Source of the DNA: Tsukamurella sp. 8F
Lineage (GTDB): Bacteria > Actinomycetota > Actinomycetes > Mycobacteriales > Mycobacteriaceae
Assembly: GCF_029167375.1 (NCBI RefSeq)
Contig: NZ_JARFTP010000032.1
Coordinates: forward strand, 1-48,438
Direction of reading: 5' to 3'
Length of the DNA stretch: 48,438 nt
Made by a program: the position numbers and the translations under genes. The notes under the pieces were generated by a model. That model was not told the DNA's origin. It made no database searches and saw only the letters and a list, made by a program, of their open reading frames with translations. Shown piece after piece: positions 34,699-44,600 of the stretch (position 1 is its first letter; each line of letters begins with the position of its first letter).

Positions 34699-36477
34699 TC
34701 ATGCCTGGCCGGCCCCCCGGCCGAACCATTCGAAGGCACGGTCCCAGGGCTGCGGAATGCCGTGGAACCAACCCTGCGAATACGTGCAGCCCGTCTTCCG
34801 TATTCGACGGTGCAGGTCCAGATCCTCGACGCCCTCGGCGACCGTGTCGATGCCCAGGTCGTCTGCCATCGACTGGATGGACGACAGCATGATCCGCCGA
34901 CGCCGTTCCTGCAGGCTGTCCCCGCCGCGCAGCGCGGTCACGAACGACTTGTCGATCTTCACGATGCTGATAGGGAAGCTGCTGAGGTTGGACAGCGCCG
35001 AGTAGCCGACACCGAAGTCGTCGAGGCTGATCCGAATCCCCCGCTGGGCGAGGTCGGTCAGTGTCTCGCCCGCGTTCTCCACGTCGGCGATGAGGGCCGT
35101 CTCCGTCAGTTCCAGCCACAGTGCCGACGGTGGCAGCTGGTGCCGCTCGAGCGCGGAGGTCACGCAGTCGATCAGGCCGGGGTCGCGCAGCTGCCGCGCG
35201 GAGACGTTCACGGACATGGTCACGTCGGCTCCGCCGGCGGCACCACGCAGCCGGGCGAGGTCACCGAGCGCCGTGTCGATCACCCAGTGGCCGATGTCCA
35301 CGATCATCGCGGAGTTCTCGGCGATGTCCATGAAGAAGGCGGGCCGCCGCAGGGTGCCCTGGTACCGCCAGCGTACGAGTCCCTCGAAGGCGACGACGCG
35401 GCCCGTGGTCGTGTCGACGATGGGTTGGTAGTGCAGCACGAGACTGTCGTCGGTCGCGGCGTGACGCAGGGCGGCCGCGACCTCGAGGCGTTCGCGGAGT
35501 TGCCTCCGGTTGCGGTCGTGGTCGACATCGGAGCGCACATCGTCGCGGGCCGCGCGCCGGCCACCTGCCGACTTGGCCTCGGCCAGAGCGTGATTGGCGT
35601 GGTGCATCAGGTCGGAGTCGCTCAGGGCGACCCCCGGCCATGCGGTCGCGATGCCGACGGAGGCGTCCACCGTCACGGATCCGGCCGAGAGCTCGAAGGG
35701 TTCGGTCAGCGCCTCGAGGAGCCGCGCAGCCAGCTCATCGGTCTCGACGGTGCCGTTGTGCACGGCGATCGTGAACTCGTCGCCGCCGTATCGGGAGATC
35801 ACGGCCGCGCCGCCGGCCTCCCCGACGAGCAGCTCGCCGACGGCGTTGAGCAGTTGGTCGGCGACCACATGCCCGTACGAGTCGTTGATGCGGTGGAACC
35901 CGTCGAGGTCGAGCACCAGGACGCTCAGCGCTCGGTGCCCACGATCGAGGTACATGCTGCGCAGCAGTTCGTCGAACGCCGCGCGGTTGAGCAACCCGGT
36001 GAGCGGATCGTGCGTGGCCCGATGCTCGACGGTCCGCTGTAGCGCCTCGATCGCGCGCTCACGGTGCGAGATCGCGGCGGCGAGCGTGGTCTCCTGCGCG
36101 GCGAGGGCCAGCTCGCTGAGTGCGTCGGAGTATCCAGCCAGCACGTCGGCGCATACCGACGTCCAGGCCGCACCCTCCGCACCATCGGGCGTGGCCGCGG
36201 CGAACGCCGCGAACGTCTCCGCGACCAGCGGAGGGAGGCGGTCGAGGGGCGATTGCGTAAGCAGTCCACCCAGGTCATACCGCTCGGCGGCCGTGGCGGC
36301 TCCGTCGGGTTGTGCAGCGAGCCGGGCGATCTCGCTGAGGACGCGACTCATCCTGCGTGCGGCCGAATCGACCTCGTCCCCGAGCGCGTGGCGCGCATCG
36401 ACGGACAGCGCCCAGTGCTGAGCGACCTCAGCGCGCCCCATCGGCGTACCGTCAGTCGCCGCGCGGATGGCAGCCAC
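34699..36477 (-). CDS. GGDEF-EAL protein (cyclic di-GMP synthesis and hydrolysis)
   Basis: A 592-residue soluble protein. Residues 1 to about 160 form an unassigned helical sensor region. The GGDEF domain has an intact RYGGDEF (GGDEF 231-235), with no RxxD inhibition site before it. The EAL domain reads FEGLVRW (E365) in place of EAL. It keeps other catalytic residues: NVSARQL, ELTETALI, DDFGVGYSAL, KIDKSF, AEGVED and YSQGWFHG. Both activities are therefore possible. GTG 36477 follows AAAGGGGGCCCG; an ATG 12 codons later (MGRAEVAQ) is an alternative. No transmembrane segment is seen. Confidence 0.88.
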   Translation of the reverse strand: MAAIRAATDGTPMGRAEVAQHWALSVDARHALGDEVDSAARRMSRVLSEIARLAAQPDGAATAAERYDLGGLLTQSPLDRLPPLVAETFAAFAAATPDGAEGAAWTSVCADVLAGYSDALSELALAAQETTLAAAISHRERAIEALQRTVEHRATHDPLTGLLNRAAFDELLRSMYLDRGHRALSVLVLDLDGFHRINDSYGHVVADQLLNAVGELLVGEAGGAAVISRYGGDEFTIAVHNGTVETDELAARLLEALTEPFELSAGSVTVDASVGIATAWPGVALSDSDLMHHANHALAEAKSAGGRRAARDDVRSDVDHDRNRRQLRERLEVAAALRHAATDDSLVLHYQPIVDTTTGRVVAFEGLVRWRYQGTLRRPAFFMDIAENSAMIVDIGHWVIDTALGDLARLRGAAGGADVTMSVNVSARQLRDPGLIDCVTSALERHQLPPSALWLELTETALIADVENAGETLTDLAQRGIRISLDDFGVGYSALSNLSSFPISIVKIDKSFVTALRGGDSLQERRRRIMLSSIQSMADDLGIDTVAEGVEDLDLHRRIRKTGCTYSQGWFHGIPQPWDRAFEWFGRGAGQA

Positions 36478-36557
36478 CGGGCCCCCTTTCGGCTTTCGTT
36501 GGTACGAAGATACTGGTAAGGACCGGCCGATGCGAACCCGTCTCCTCGAGATGGTCT

Positions 36558-36575
36558 GTTGCAACCCCTTGCAAC
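36558..36575. promoter_or_regulatory. Palindrome between the GGDEF-EAL and esterase genes
   Basis: GTTGCAA-CCCC-TTGCAAC is a perfect inverted repeat in the 147-bp divergent gap. A GGCGGG/CCCGCC hairpin (36597-36610) lies closer to the esterase start. The first looks like a repressor operator; no regulator gene adjoins it. Confidence 0.4.
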
Positions 36576-36624
36576 GGGCACTGCGGCGGCGTGTCGGGCG
36601 GGTGCCCGCCATTGACACCTCGTG

Positions 36625-38133
36625 ATGCGGCGCGTTGACTCGGACATCGTGCAGACGATCGTGCAGACCGCTTCCGGCGCGCTGTCGGGCGTGATTGAGG
36701 GTGGGGTCGCCCGCTTCCTCGGTATCCCCTATGCCGAGTCGCCCGCGCGGAGCGGCTGGCTGAGCCCGCCCGTGCCTGCGCCGCCTTGGGAGGGCGTGCG
36801 ACCGGCGCTCGAGCACGGAGCGACGGTTCCGAAGAATCCCTACCCCATACCCTCACGGGAGCTGCTGGCCGAACCCGACGCCCCAGGCGACGACTGCCTA
36901 GTCCTGAACGTGTGGACGCCCGGGACAGACGGGGCCGCACCGGTTTTCGTCTGGATCCACGGCGGTGCCTTCCGTAACGGCTCGGGCTCGGTGCCGCAGT
37001 ACGACGGCAGCGCATTCGCCCGCGACGGCGTCGTGTGCGTGACCATGAATTATCGGCTGGGACTGTTCGGCTTCCTCGATACGGGAGACGGCGAGACGAA
37101 TGTGGGCCTGCGCGATCAGATCTGCGCGCTGCGCTGGGTCCGCGAGAACATCGCGGCGTTCGGCGGCGACCCCGAGCGGGTCACGATCGGCGGCGAGTCC
37201 GCGGGCGGTATGAGCGTCACGTCGCTGCTGGCGTCGCCGCTGGCCGAGGGGATGTTCCGCGGCGTCATCGCGCAGAGCGGGGCGGGCCAGTTCGCGCTGT
37301 CGGAGCGCACCGCCAGGGCCGTGAGCTCCTGGCTTGCAGACGAACTCGGCGTCGACGGTACGCGGGAGGCGTTCGCCGCGCTCCCGGTAGCCGAGCTTCT
37401 GGCTGCGCAGGAGAAGCTCGGCCTCGCTGTGCAGACCGATCCCGATCCCGAGAAGTGGGGCGAGATCGTCGCCGATACGATGCCGTTCGAGCCGCGCCTC
37501 GGTGACGACGTGGTCCCGCGCACGCCCATTGAATCGGTGCGGGCGGGTGCTGGCTCGGGTGTGCGAGTCCTGGTGGGGCACAACGCCGACGAGATGCTGT
37601 TCTTCCTGGCGATTCCAGGCATCGTCGCCGGCGTCGATGCGGCCGGCTTCGAAGCTGCGGCGGCCATGATCGCGAGGTACGGCTTCGTCGACCCGCTCGC
37701 TGCGGTGCAGGCTTATCGGGACGACCGGCACCCGACGGCCGGCCTCGCCGCCGCCGCCCTGATCGGCGACTGGTTCTTCGGTATCCCCGCGGTCCGCCTG
37801 GCGGAGGCGGCGCCCGATACGTCGTATGTCTACCGCTTCGACTGGGCGTCCCCGGTGCGCGGCGGCATCCTCGGCTCCTGCCACGCTCTGGAGATCGGGT
37901 TCGCCTTCGATACCCTCGGGACGGAGGGCCTCGAAGCCCTCGCGGGACCGAACCCACCGCAGTCGGTCGCGGACGAGATGCACGCGGCCTGGGTGCGTTT
38001 CATCGTCGACGGCGACCCGGGGTGGGCGCCGTATACCCCCGATGCCCGCACCGTGCGCGTCTTCGACCTCGAGTCACGCACCGAGACCGACCCGCACCCC
38101 GAGCGACGCGCCCTGTGGGACGGTCTCCGCTAG
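36625..38133 (+). CDS. Type-B carboxylesterase
   Basis: A 502-residue alpha/beta-hydrolase of the carboxylesterase/cholinesterase family. It opens IVQTASGALSGV and FLGIPYAESP, and has DCLVLNVWTP and the oxyanion loop WIHGGAF. The nucleophile is S192 in GGESAGGMS, the acid is E in HNADEMLF, and the base is H in GSCHALEIGF. It has no signal peptide, so it acts inside the cell. A GTG three bases upstream (36622) is also in frame. A strong terminator follows. Confidence 0.92.
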   Translation: MRRVDSDIVQTIVQTASGALSGVIEGGVARFLGIPYAESPARSGWLSPPVPAPPWEGVRPALEHGATVPKNPYPIPSRELLAEPDAPGDDCLVLNVWTPGTDGAAPVFVWIHGGAFRNGSGSVPQYDGSAFARDGVVCVTMNYRLGLFGFLDTGDGETNVGLRDQICALRWVRENIAAFGGDPERVTIGGESAGGMSVTSLLASPLAEGMFRGVIAQSGAGQFALSERTARAVSSWLADELGVDGTREAFAALPVAELLAAQEKLGLAVQTDPDPEKWGEIVADTMPFEPRLGDDVVPRTPIESVRAGAGSGVRVLVGHNADEMLFFLAIPGIVAGVDAAGFEAAAAMIARYGFVDPLAAVQAYRDDRHPTAGLAAAALIGDWFFGIPAVRLAEAAPDTSYVYRFDWASPVRGGILGSCHALEIGFAFDTLGTEGLEALAGPNPPQSVADEMHAAWVRFIVDGDPGWAPYTPDARTVRVFDLESRTETDPHPERRALWDGLR

Positions 38134-38149
38134 CCCTCCCTAGTAGATG

Positions 38150-38185
38150 ACCGCCTCCCACCTGAAATAACAGGCGGGAGGCGGT
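38150..38185. terminator. Bidirectional terminator between the esterase gene and the emb operon
   Basis: Arms ACCGCCTCCCACCTG and CAGGCGGGAGGCGGT, with one mismatch, surround an AAATAA loop. The esterase and embB-position genes converge on it, so it likely ends both. Confidence 0.8.
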
Positions 38186-38206
38186 TCCTTACTAAGGAGT
38201 GGTGGA

Positions 38207-41200
38207 TCAGTAGGGTGCGGAACGCATCTTGCCGGGGGTGTACCAACCGCTCCGCGTCGCCTCCCCGTGCTGGAACTGCGCCGGCTCGGTCTTCATCCAC
38301 GGCGTCAGCTTGGTGATGGTGCCCCAGTCGATGTACCAGTTGCCGCGCAGGTAACTCGGTACCACCTGCTCCTGCATGGTCGCGTCGGTGAAGCCCAGTG
38401 GCCCGCCGGTCTTCCAGCCCTGCCATGTGTTCGACGTCTGGCGGGTGGCGTTGAAATCCGGGGATATCCGGTACTCCGGTGTCTCGAAGACGCCGCCGAG
38501 GGCCCGCATCTGGTGCTGGCACGGGAACGCGAAAGCGACCATGAAGTCGGCCAGCACCACCGTGTCCCGGCCGAAGACCTCCTGCGCGGTGCGCATCGAC
38601 GTCATGCGTGGCGGGGTGAGAGCCACGAAGTTGGGAGACGGTGTCTTGTCATCGATCACGACGCGAACAGTGTTGGTGCCCTTCGGTAGCGATGCCGTCG
38701 GGAACCTCAGATTGCGCCACCACGGGGCGTCCCACGCGTCGATCGGCTTCAGGGAACCGAGCGGCGTGACGTGTCCATCGGGGGCGGCGCGGCCGGCCTG
38801 GAGTGAGAGTGTCCGGCCCGGCTTCTGGGCCTTGTTCAGGCCGGTCGCAGCGACGGAGCCCGCGACCGAGAGCGTGACCAGCGGCGTGCGGTCGGTGCGC
38901 GCCGGAAGCGAATACCAGCCCGTCGTGAGGTTCGCCGGCCCGACGGCGCCGTTCGAGCCGAGCACCGGCGTGGTCTTCGGATTCAGCCCGAAGGGCAGCG
39001 GTACGTTCGAGCCGTTGACGGTGATCGGGGCGCCGAACGGGGCGTTCGCCGCGGCCCCGGTGGCCTTGTCTGCGGCACTGCCCGCCTCGTCCGATGATCC
39101 GGTCGACGAGTCGTCCGAGGACGAGCCGGACGTGCCGCTGCCACCGGAGCCGCTCGTTCCGTTGGAGCCGCTGTTCACACCGTTGGGATCGGTGCCCGCG
39201 GCGCCGCTGGATGCGCCGCCCTGCGACGTCGCGTCGGTGCCGCCGCCGCCCGCGGTGACGGTGTCCACCAGGTCGGTGTTGGTGTTGTCGGTGTTGTGGC
39301 CCGGGTTCGACTTGACCGGATGTACCGACGCCGGAACGCCGTTGGGGGTGAAACCCGTGTTCTCGCCGGCCAGCGTGGCCGCAGCGGTCGGCACGCGGCC
39401 GCCCGGCAACGCGAGCGGCGCGAGCTGACCCGCGTCGGGATCGGTCTCCATCAGCACGTCGTCGGCCATGCCGCACGTCTTACCCTGCAGCGCCCGGGCG
39501 TTCGAGGCCGCCCACGAGAAACTGCCGCGCTGGTTCACGGCACCCTTGGCGACGGTCACGACGTCGAAGGCCACCACCAGCAGCGTGAGGAGCGCGAGCA
39601 CCGGGATCACGCGGCCACGGTGCACCGGCTCCGGGGCGTAGTCCCGGCGGAAGTGCAGGTACAGGCCGTACAGCGCCACCAGGATCGAGATCCCGAACAG
39701 CACCCAGTAGACCTGGATCCCGAACAGCTGCACCGGCCTGTCGCCCCACGAGACGCCGTAGATGCCGGCCCAGTAGTAGCCGTTGATGCCCGCGAAGGAC
39801 ACCGCCATAACGAACAGCACCGCTGCGGTGAAGAGCACGCGATTGCGCTTGGAGCGCATGAGCGGCCACGCCGTCATGGTGCCCGCGAGCGCGGCGATGC
39901 CGCCCGCGTAGCCCGCGTACAGGCCTAGGTGGTGCGTCCACTTGGTCGGTGTGAATGCGAGCATGATGATCGTCGCGAAGAACACGGCCATCAGTCGCCA
40001 CACCGGGCCGGCGGAGATCCCCGTCGGGCGTCGCCGCCGCAGCATCACGGTGAGCACCGTGAGCAGGCACAGGAAGGCGACCAGGACGCCGATCCGGCGG
40101 TTCACGGAGCCGTCGACGGTGTCGATCATGAGGTAGTAGTAGCGGACGCCCTCCTCGTACCACTCGAGGGTCGGGCCGGTGACGGTCTTCACCGACAATG
40201 CCTCGCGAGTGGCCCCGAGCGTGAGCGTGTAGAAGGCGTAGAACAGATACGACGCGCCCGCGGCGAGCAGCGGCGCGACGAGTGCGACGAGGCCGTCGCG
40301 CTTCCGGCGCTTCACGATCCGGGTGATGATCTGCCGCGAGGCCGCGAGGATCGCGGCCACGGCGATGAGGCCACCGGGCGCCGCGCCGAGCGTGAGCGCC
40401 GCGCACGGCAGCGCGATCGCCACCGGCAGTAGGCGCCCCGTCGCGATCGAGCGTTCGATCGACACCCAGGTCAGAAGCGAGAACAGCACGACAGCGGGCT
40501 CGGGCCGCAGGCCGTTGTTCAGCGGCAGCCAGATGAGCAGGAATCCCGCTGCGCCAGCCCACAGCCCGGCCTGTGAACGCACCACCGCGCGCCCGAGTCG
40601 CGGGATCATCTCGCGCGAGATCACCAGCCACGACAGCAGCCCCATGACCAGACCGGGCAGCCGGAGCGCGGGCGCCGCACTCGTGAAATGCATGATGGCG
40701 GTGAAGATGTAGTCGTTCCAGCCGAACGGATTCTCCGGTACGCCGAAGCTGCGGAAGTAGTTGATCATGTAGCCGGTGTGTCCGGCCTGGCCACCCATGG
40801 TGAACTGGTAGCCGTCGTCGGAGGTGTTGGGTCCGATCCACCACCACAGCAACAGGATTCCGATGACCGTGAGGTCGACGGGTCGCGGCTTCAGCCATCC
40901 GCGCGGCATGGTCCGCACCGCGCCGCGGCCGTCGCGCAGGTCGAGGAAGCCGAGCGCTACCACCGACAGGATCGTCGACAGTAGTCCCACGATGATCGCC
41001 AGCCGCTTGATCAGGGTCGGCGACGTGTTGAACCGGGTGTCCACCTTCGCCGTCAGACTCATACCCGCGGTGGACGTTCCGGCCGGGAGCTCCGTATAGA
41101 CGCCGGTGATCTGCGGCCGCATGTTGGGATCGTTCACGGTCTTCGAGGTGTTCGGCCCGCTCATCCCGGTGAACGACGCGACCGTGTTGGTCGGGTTGGC

Positions 41201-41641
41201 GTCGACGGTGATCGCGCAGCCGGGCGTCAAGAGGAGGTCGGAGCGCTTCGCGGAGATGAGCGGGACGTCGCGGTCGCTGACCGTGACATCGTCGGCGGTC
41301 GCCCGCACGAACATGCCCTGCAGCGTGGGGCGCTCCCCCTGGGGTGGCAGCGTCGACAGGATCAGCCCGCCGCGCTGCGGAACGTCCTTCACAACGCTGC
41401 ACGGCACCGAGAAGTGCAGGTCGACCGGCACGTATGAGACCAGTGGCGCCGCCACGCTGGCGACTCGGCCGCCCTGCGGCCAGTTCAGCGTCGTCGTGCG
41501 CTCGTGCACCGGAAGCAGCGGCGTCAGGCAGGCGAGGAGGAAACCCAGCACGCCGAACACGGCGGCGACGATGCGCCAACGTCCGTAGCGCAGAACGCCC
41601 CGGGCCGACCCGGCGGCAGCAATGTCAGTCGCGGAAGCCAT
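38207..41641 (-). CDS. embB: Arabinosyltransferase, EmbB position
   Basis: A 1144-residue GT-C membrane enzyme that adds arabinose from decaprenyl-phosphoryl-arabinose to cell-wall arabinan. After the first helix comes a periplasmic domain. The catalytic-type acidic pair is D275-D276 in NTSDDGYQFTM, with a Met at 282 matching EmbB M306 of M. tuberculosis. About a dozen more helices follow, then a C-terminal carbohydrate-binding region. The membrane part has family blocks such as FTPTKWTHHLG. It is the most divergent of the three: the loop reads GVPENPFGWNDYIF. A Ser/Gly/Asp-rich segment of about 70 residues (roughly 797-867) interrupts the C-terminal region. It starts 7 bp after the embA stop and is last in the operon. 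Confidence 0.85.
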   Translation of the reverse strand: MASATDIAAAGSARGVLRYGRWRIVAAVFGVLGFLLACLTPLLPVHERTTTLNWPQGGRVASVAAPLVSYVPVDLHFSVPCSVVKDVPQRGGLILSTLPPQGERPTLQGMFVRATADDVTVSDRDVPLISAKRSDLLLTPGCAITVDANPTNTVASFTGMSGPNTSKTVNDPNMRPQITGVYTELPAGTSTAGMSLTAKVDTRFNTSPTLIKRLAIIVGLLSTILSVVALGFLDLRDGRGAVRTMPRGWLKPRPVDLTVIGILLLWWWIGPNTSDDGYQFTMGGQAGHTGYMINYFRSFGVPENPFGWNDYIFTAIMHFTSAAPALRLPGLVMGLLSWLVISREMIPRLGRAVVRSQAGLWAGAAGFLLIWLPLNNGLRPEPAVVLFSLLTWVSIERSIATGRLLPVAIALPCAALTLGAAPGGLIAVAAILAASRQIITRIVKRRKRDGLVALVAPLLAAGASYLFYAFYTLTLGATREALSVKTVTGPTLEWYEEGVRYYYLMIDTVDGSVNRRIGVLVAFLCLLTVLTVMLRRRRPTGISAGPVWRLMAVFFATIIMLAFTPTKWTHHLGLYAGYAGGIAALAGTMTAWPLMRSKRNRVLFTAAVLFVMAVSFAGINGYYWAGIYGVSWGDRPVQLFGIQVYWVLFGISILVALYGLYLHFRRDYAPEPVHRGRVIPVLALLTLLVVAFDVVTVAKGAVNQRGSFSWAASNARALQGKTCGMADDVLMETDPDAGQLAPLALPGGRVPTAAATLAGENTGFTPNGVPASVHPVKSNPGHNTDNTNTDLVDTVTAGGGGTDATSQGGASSGAAGTDPNGVNSGSNGTSGSGGSGTSGSSSDDSSTGSSDEAGSAADKATGAAANAPFGAPITVNGSNVPLPFGLNPKTTPVLGSNGAVGPANLTTGWYSLPARTDRTPLVTLSVAGSVAATGLNKAQKPGRTLSLQAGRAAPDGHVTPLGSLKPIDAWDAPWWRNLRFPTASLPKGTNTVRVVIDDKTPSPNFVALTPPRMTSMRTAQEVFGRDTVVLADFMVAFAFPCQHQMRALGGVFETPEYRISPDFNATRQTSNTWQGWKTGGPLGFTDATMQEQVVPSYLRGNWYIDWGTITKLTPWMKTEPAQFQHGEATRSGWYTPGKMRSAPY

Positions 41642-41648
41642 GTCAGTC

Positions 41649-44600
41649 CTAGTGTCCGGTGTAGACGGTCTGGTCGGTGATCGCCCGGATCGGGCCGGGG
41701 CGCCACCACCCGGAGCGAGTCGCGGTGCCCACCCTCAGGTGCGCGGCCGGCGCGGGCGAGGCCTCGCGATATCGCTGCAGGTCGCCCCAGTCGCGCTGCA
41801 GGTCGCCCATCATGTAGGTCGGCAACGTCGTCGTCTTCAGGAGTGTGTCCGGCAGCATCAGGGGGCCGCCCGCCTCCGTCGCCTGCCACGTCCGGGACGA
41901 GGCGATCGCGTCCTTGCGGGTCGGCAGGATGCGCCACTTGGGCACCTCCCACACCCCGCCCGCGATGCCCGCGGGGCGCTGGCACGGGAACTGCTGCCCC
42001 ACAAGGAGGTCCAGCAGCACCGGATCGTCGCTGCCCACGACCTGCTGCAACGTCTGCATACGCGGCACACGCGGGGGCGTCACGGCGACCCACTGCTGCG
42101 CACCGAGGTTCGAGTCGATGACATGCAGGCGGACCACGTTGGCGTCGGACGGGATCGCCGTCATCGGCACGCGCAGATTGCGCCACGGCATATTGGGGCC
42201 CGGGTCGATCGGCGCGGTCTTGCCCTGCTTCGTCACGGCGCCGGTGGCGTCGCGGTGCGCCCACTCGAGGAAGACCTGCTGGCCGTACGTGGAGTTGCCG
42301 GTCGCGTCCACCGATGCGATCGAGCCGGCCGCGGAGAACGACACCAGAGGCGCGTCGGCGGAGCGCTGAGGCAGCGTGTACCAGTCGGAGAAGAGCTCCG
42401 CGGGCGCGTTGTTCTCGCCGTAGCTCCCTACGACGGGCGTCCGCGCGGGATCCAGGCCGTAGGGGAGCGCGGCGGTGGAGCCGTTGATGGTGCGCGGCCC
42501 GGTGCCGCCGCCCGTGCCCGCGGTCGTCGCGGCGGACGCGAACGGGATCATGACGGGGGACGCGACGTTGATCTGTCCGGGTGCCGCTCCCGAGGGCTGC
42601 GGCTTGAGACTGGACGAGACACCGTCTGGCGTGAAGCCGTGCGTGCCCTCTCCCGTAAGGGCCTGGGCGGCCGGGTGGCCGTCGGCGGGCTGGAGCAGGT
42701 CGTCGCTGGGGTCGGTCTCGACCAGGACCTTCGATGCCATGCCGCAGCGGTCGCCGCGGAGCGCCGCCAGGTTGGAGTCCATGACGGAGAAGGTGTTGTG
42801 GTTCGAGACCCCGGCCTTCACGAAGATGAGACCCTCGCCCACCACCAGGAGGCCGAGGACCACCGTCAGGGGCAGGGATGCGAGTTGCAGGCGTCGCCGG
42901 CCCCGGCGCGCGAGCTTCTGGTCTGCCGAACTGCGTCCCGCGAGGTCTGCGTCCGCTGCGTCGACGACCGCCTCGTCGGCCAGGCCCCCGTGGCCGCGCT
43001 GGCGGAAGTCGATCCGGAAGTGCTGCCACGCCGCGACGGCGCCGGCCAGGCCCGCCAGCACCAGCAGCACGTTGGAGAACGTGATCGCATGGAGCTGCGG
43101 CCGCCGGTCGAACCAGGGCACCCCCCACGCGTACGGCCAGATCCAGTTGTTGTAGCCGGCGAACGCGGCTGCGAGCGCGAACAGGATGCCGCACAGGAAG
43201 AATGTGAAGTTACGGATCGAATGCCGCGCGGCCTCGACCACGCCCACCGTCGCCACAGCCGCGAGCGCGGCCGCGAAGCCTGCGTACCCGCCGAACTGGA
43301 TGGTCCACTTGGTGGGGGTGAGGCTCATCAGCGCGGCGCCGATGAACACCGCGCCGATCATCCGCCACACGGGCCCCGGGTCGATGCGCGGGATGCGCTT
43401 GGCGCGCAGCATCACGAACGTCGCCACGAACAGGCAGACCACCAGCAGGTACACCGGCACCCGGCGCACCAGCGAGCCGTCGGTAGTGGTCACGGTGAGG
43501 AAGTAGTACCGCAGGTACTCCTGAGTCCATGCCGACGCGGGCCCGACCTCGACCCGGATGCGGATCGCTTCCGCGACCGAGGCGAGCGACTGGTCGCGGA
43601 AGGCGATCGGCACCCACACCGCGGCCGCGGCGAGCACGGGAAGTAGCAGGGCCGCGACCCCGGCCTCGCGCCGCCGCGTGATCAGCACCTTCAGGACCGG
43701 CGCTGCCGACGCGACGAGAAGGGCCGCCGCGATGATCCCGTGCGGGGCGAGCGCGAACGTCATGCCCGCCGCGAGGGTGGCGATCATGGCCGGCAGGGCG
43801 CGGTGCGTCGCGATGGTGCGCTCGATCGCCGCCCAGGTGACGACGGTGCCGAGCACGATCATCGGCTCGGATCGCAGGCCCGAGTTCATGGGGAACCAGA
43901 ACGCCAGGAGCATCACGCCCGCGGCCCAGATGGCGAGCGGGAAGCGCCGCACGCCCGACCCGAGCCGCGGCAGGATCACGCGCGAGAGCAGCAGCCACGT
44001 CACGATCCCCGCGACGACCGAGGGGATGCGCGTCCAGACGCCTACCGACGAGATGGAGGACCAGTGACCCAGCAGGCTGTAGTACCAGTCGAAGGGCGCC
44101 TCGGGGGCGCCGAAGAACCGGTAGTAGTCGGGCAGGTAGCCGGCCTTGTCGGCAACCTTGCCCATGGTCAGGATGTAGCCGTCATCGGATGTGCCGCCGC
44201 CGAGCAGGTCCCACAGGATCAGGCCGCCGATCACGGCTGCGTCGACCGGCCGTGGTCGCACCAGGGAACGCCACCCGAACAGTCCGACGCGGCGGTGGTA
44301 GCCGAAGCCGTGGTCCAGTAGGAAGAGCGCCACCGCCGAGGCGAGGACGGCCAGCAGTCCGATGACGATGGCTGCCAGCTTGAGCGGGGACGGGGAGAGA
44401 TCGAAGCGGGTGTCGACGGTGGCGTTCAGCTTCAGTCCAGCGCCCGCGGAACGCACCTGATCGGGGGTGAGATTGGTGTACACACCCGCGACGACGGGGC
44501 GGTCCTCGGTCTTCGACGTGCCGTCGATGCCGAGGCCGTCGAAGCTCGCGCCCACGTCCTTCATGGTCGACCACAGTCGCAACGTGGTGCAGCCGTTCAG

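Noticed and set aside
34660-34700. GGCCCG tandem-like run between the LLM and GGDEF-EAL genes
   Set aside because: Short and imperfect GC-rich runs are common in this DNA, and no stable, clearly bounded repeat could be defined.
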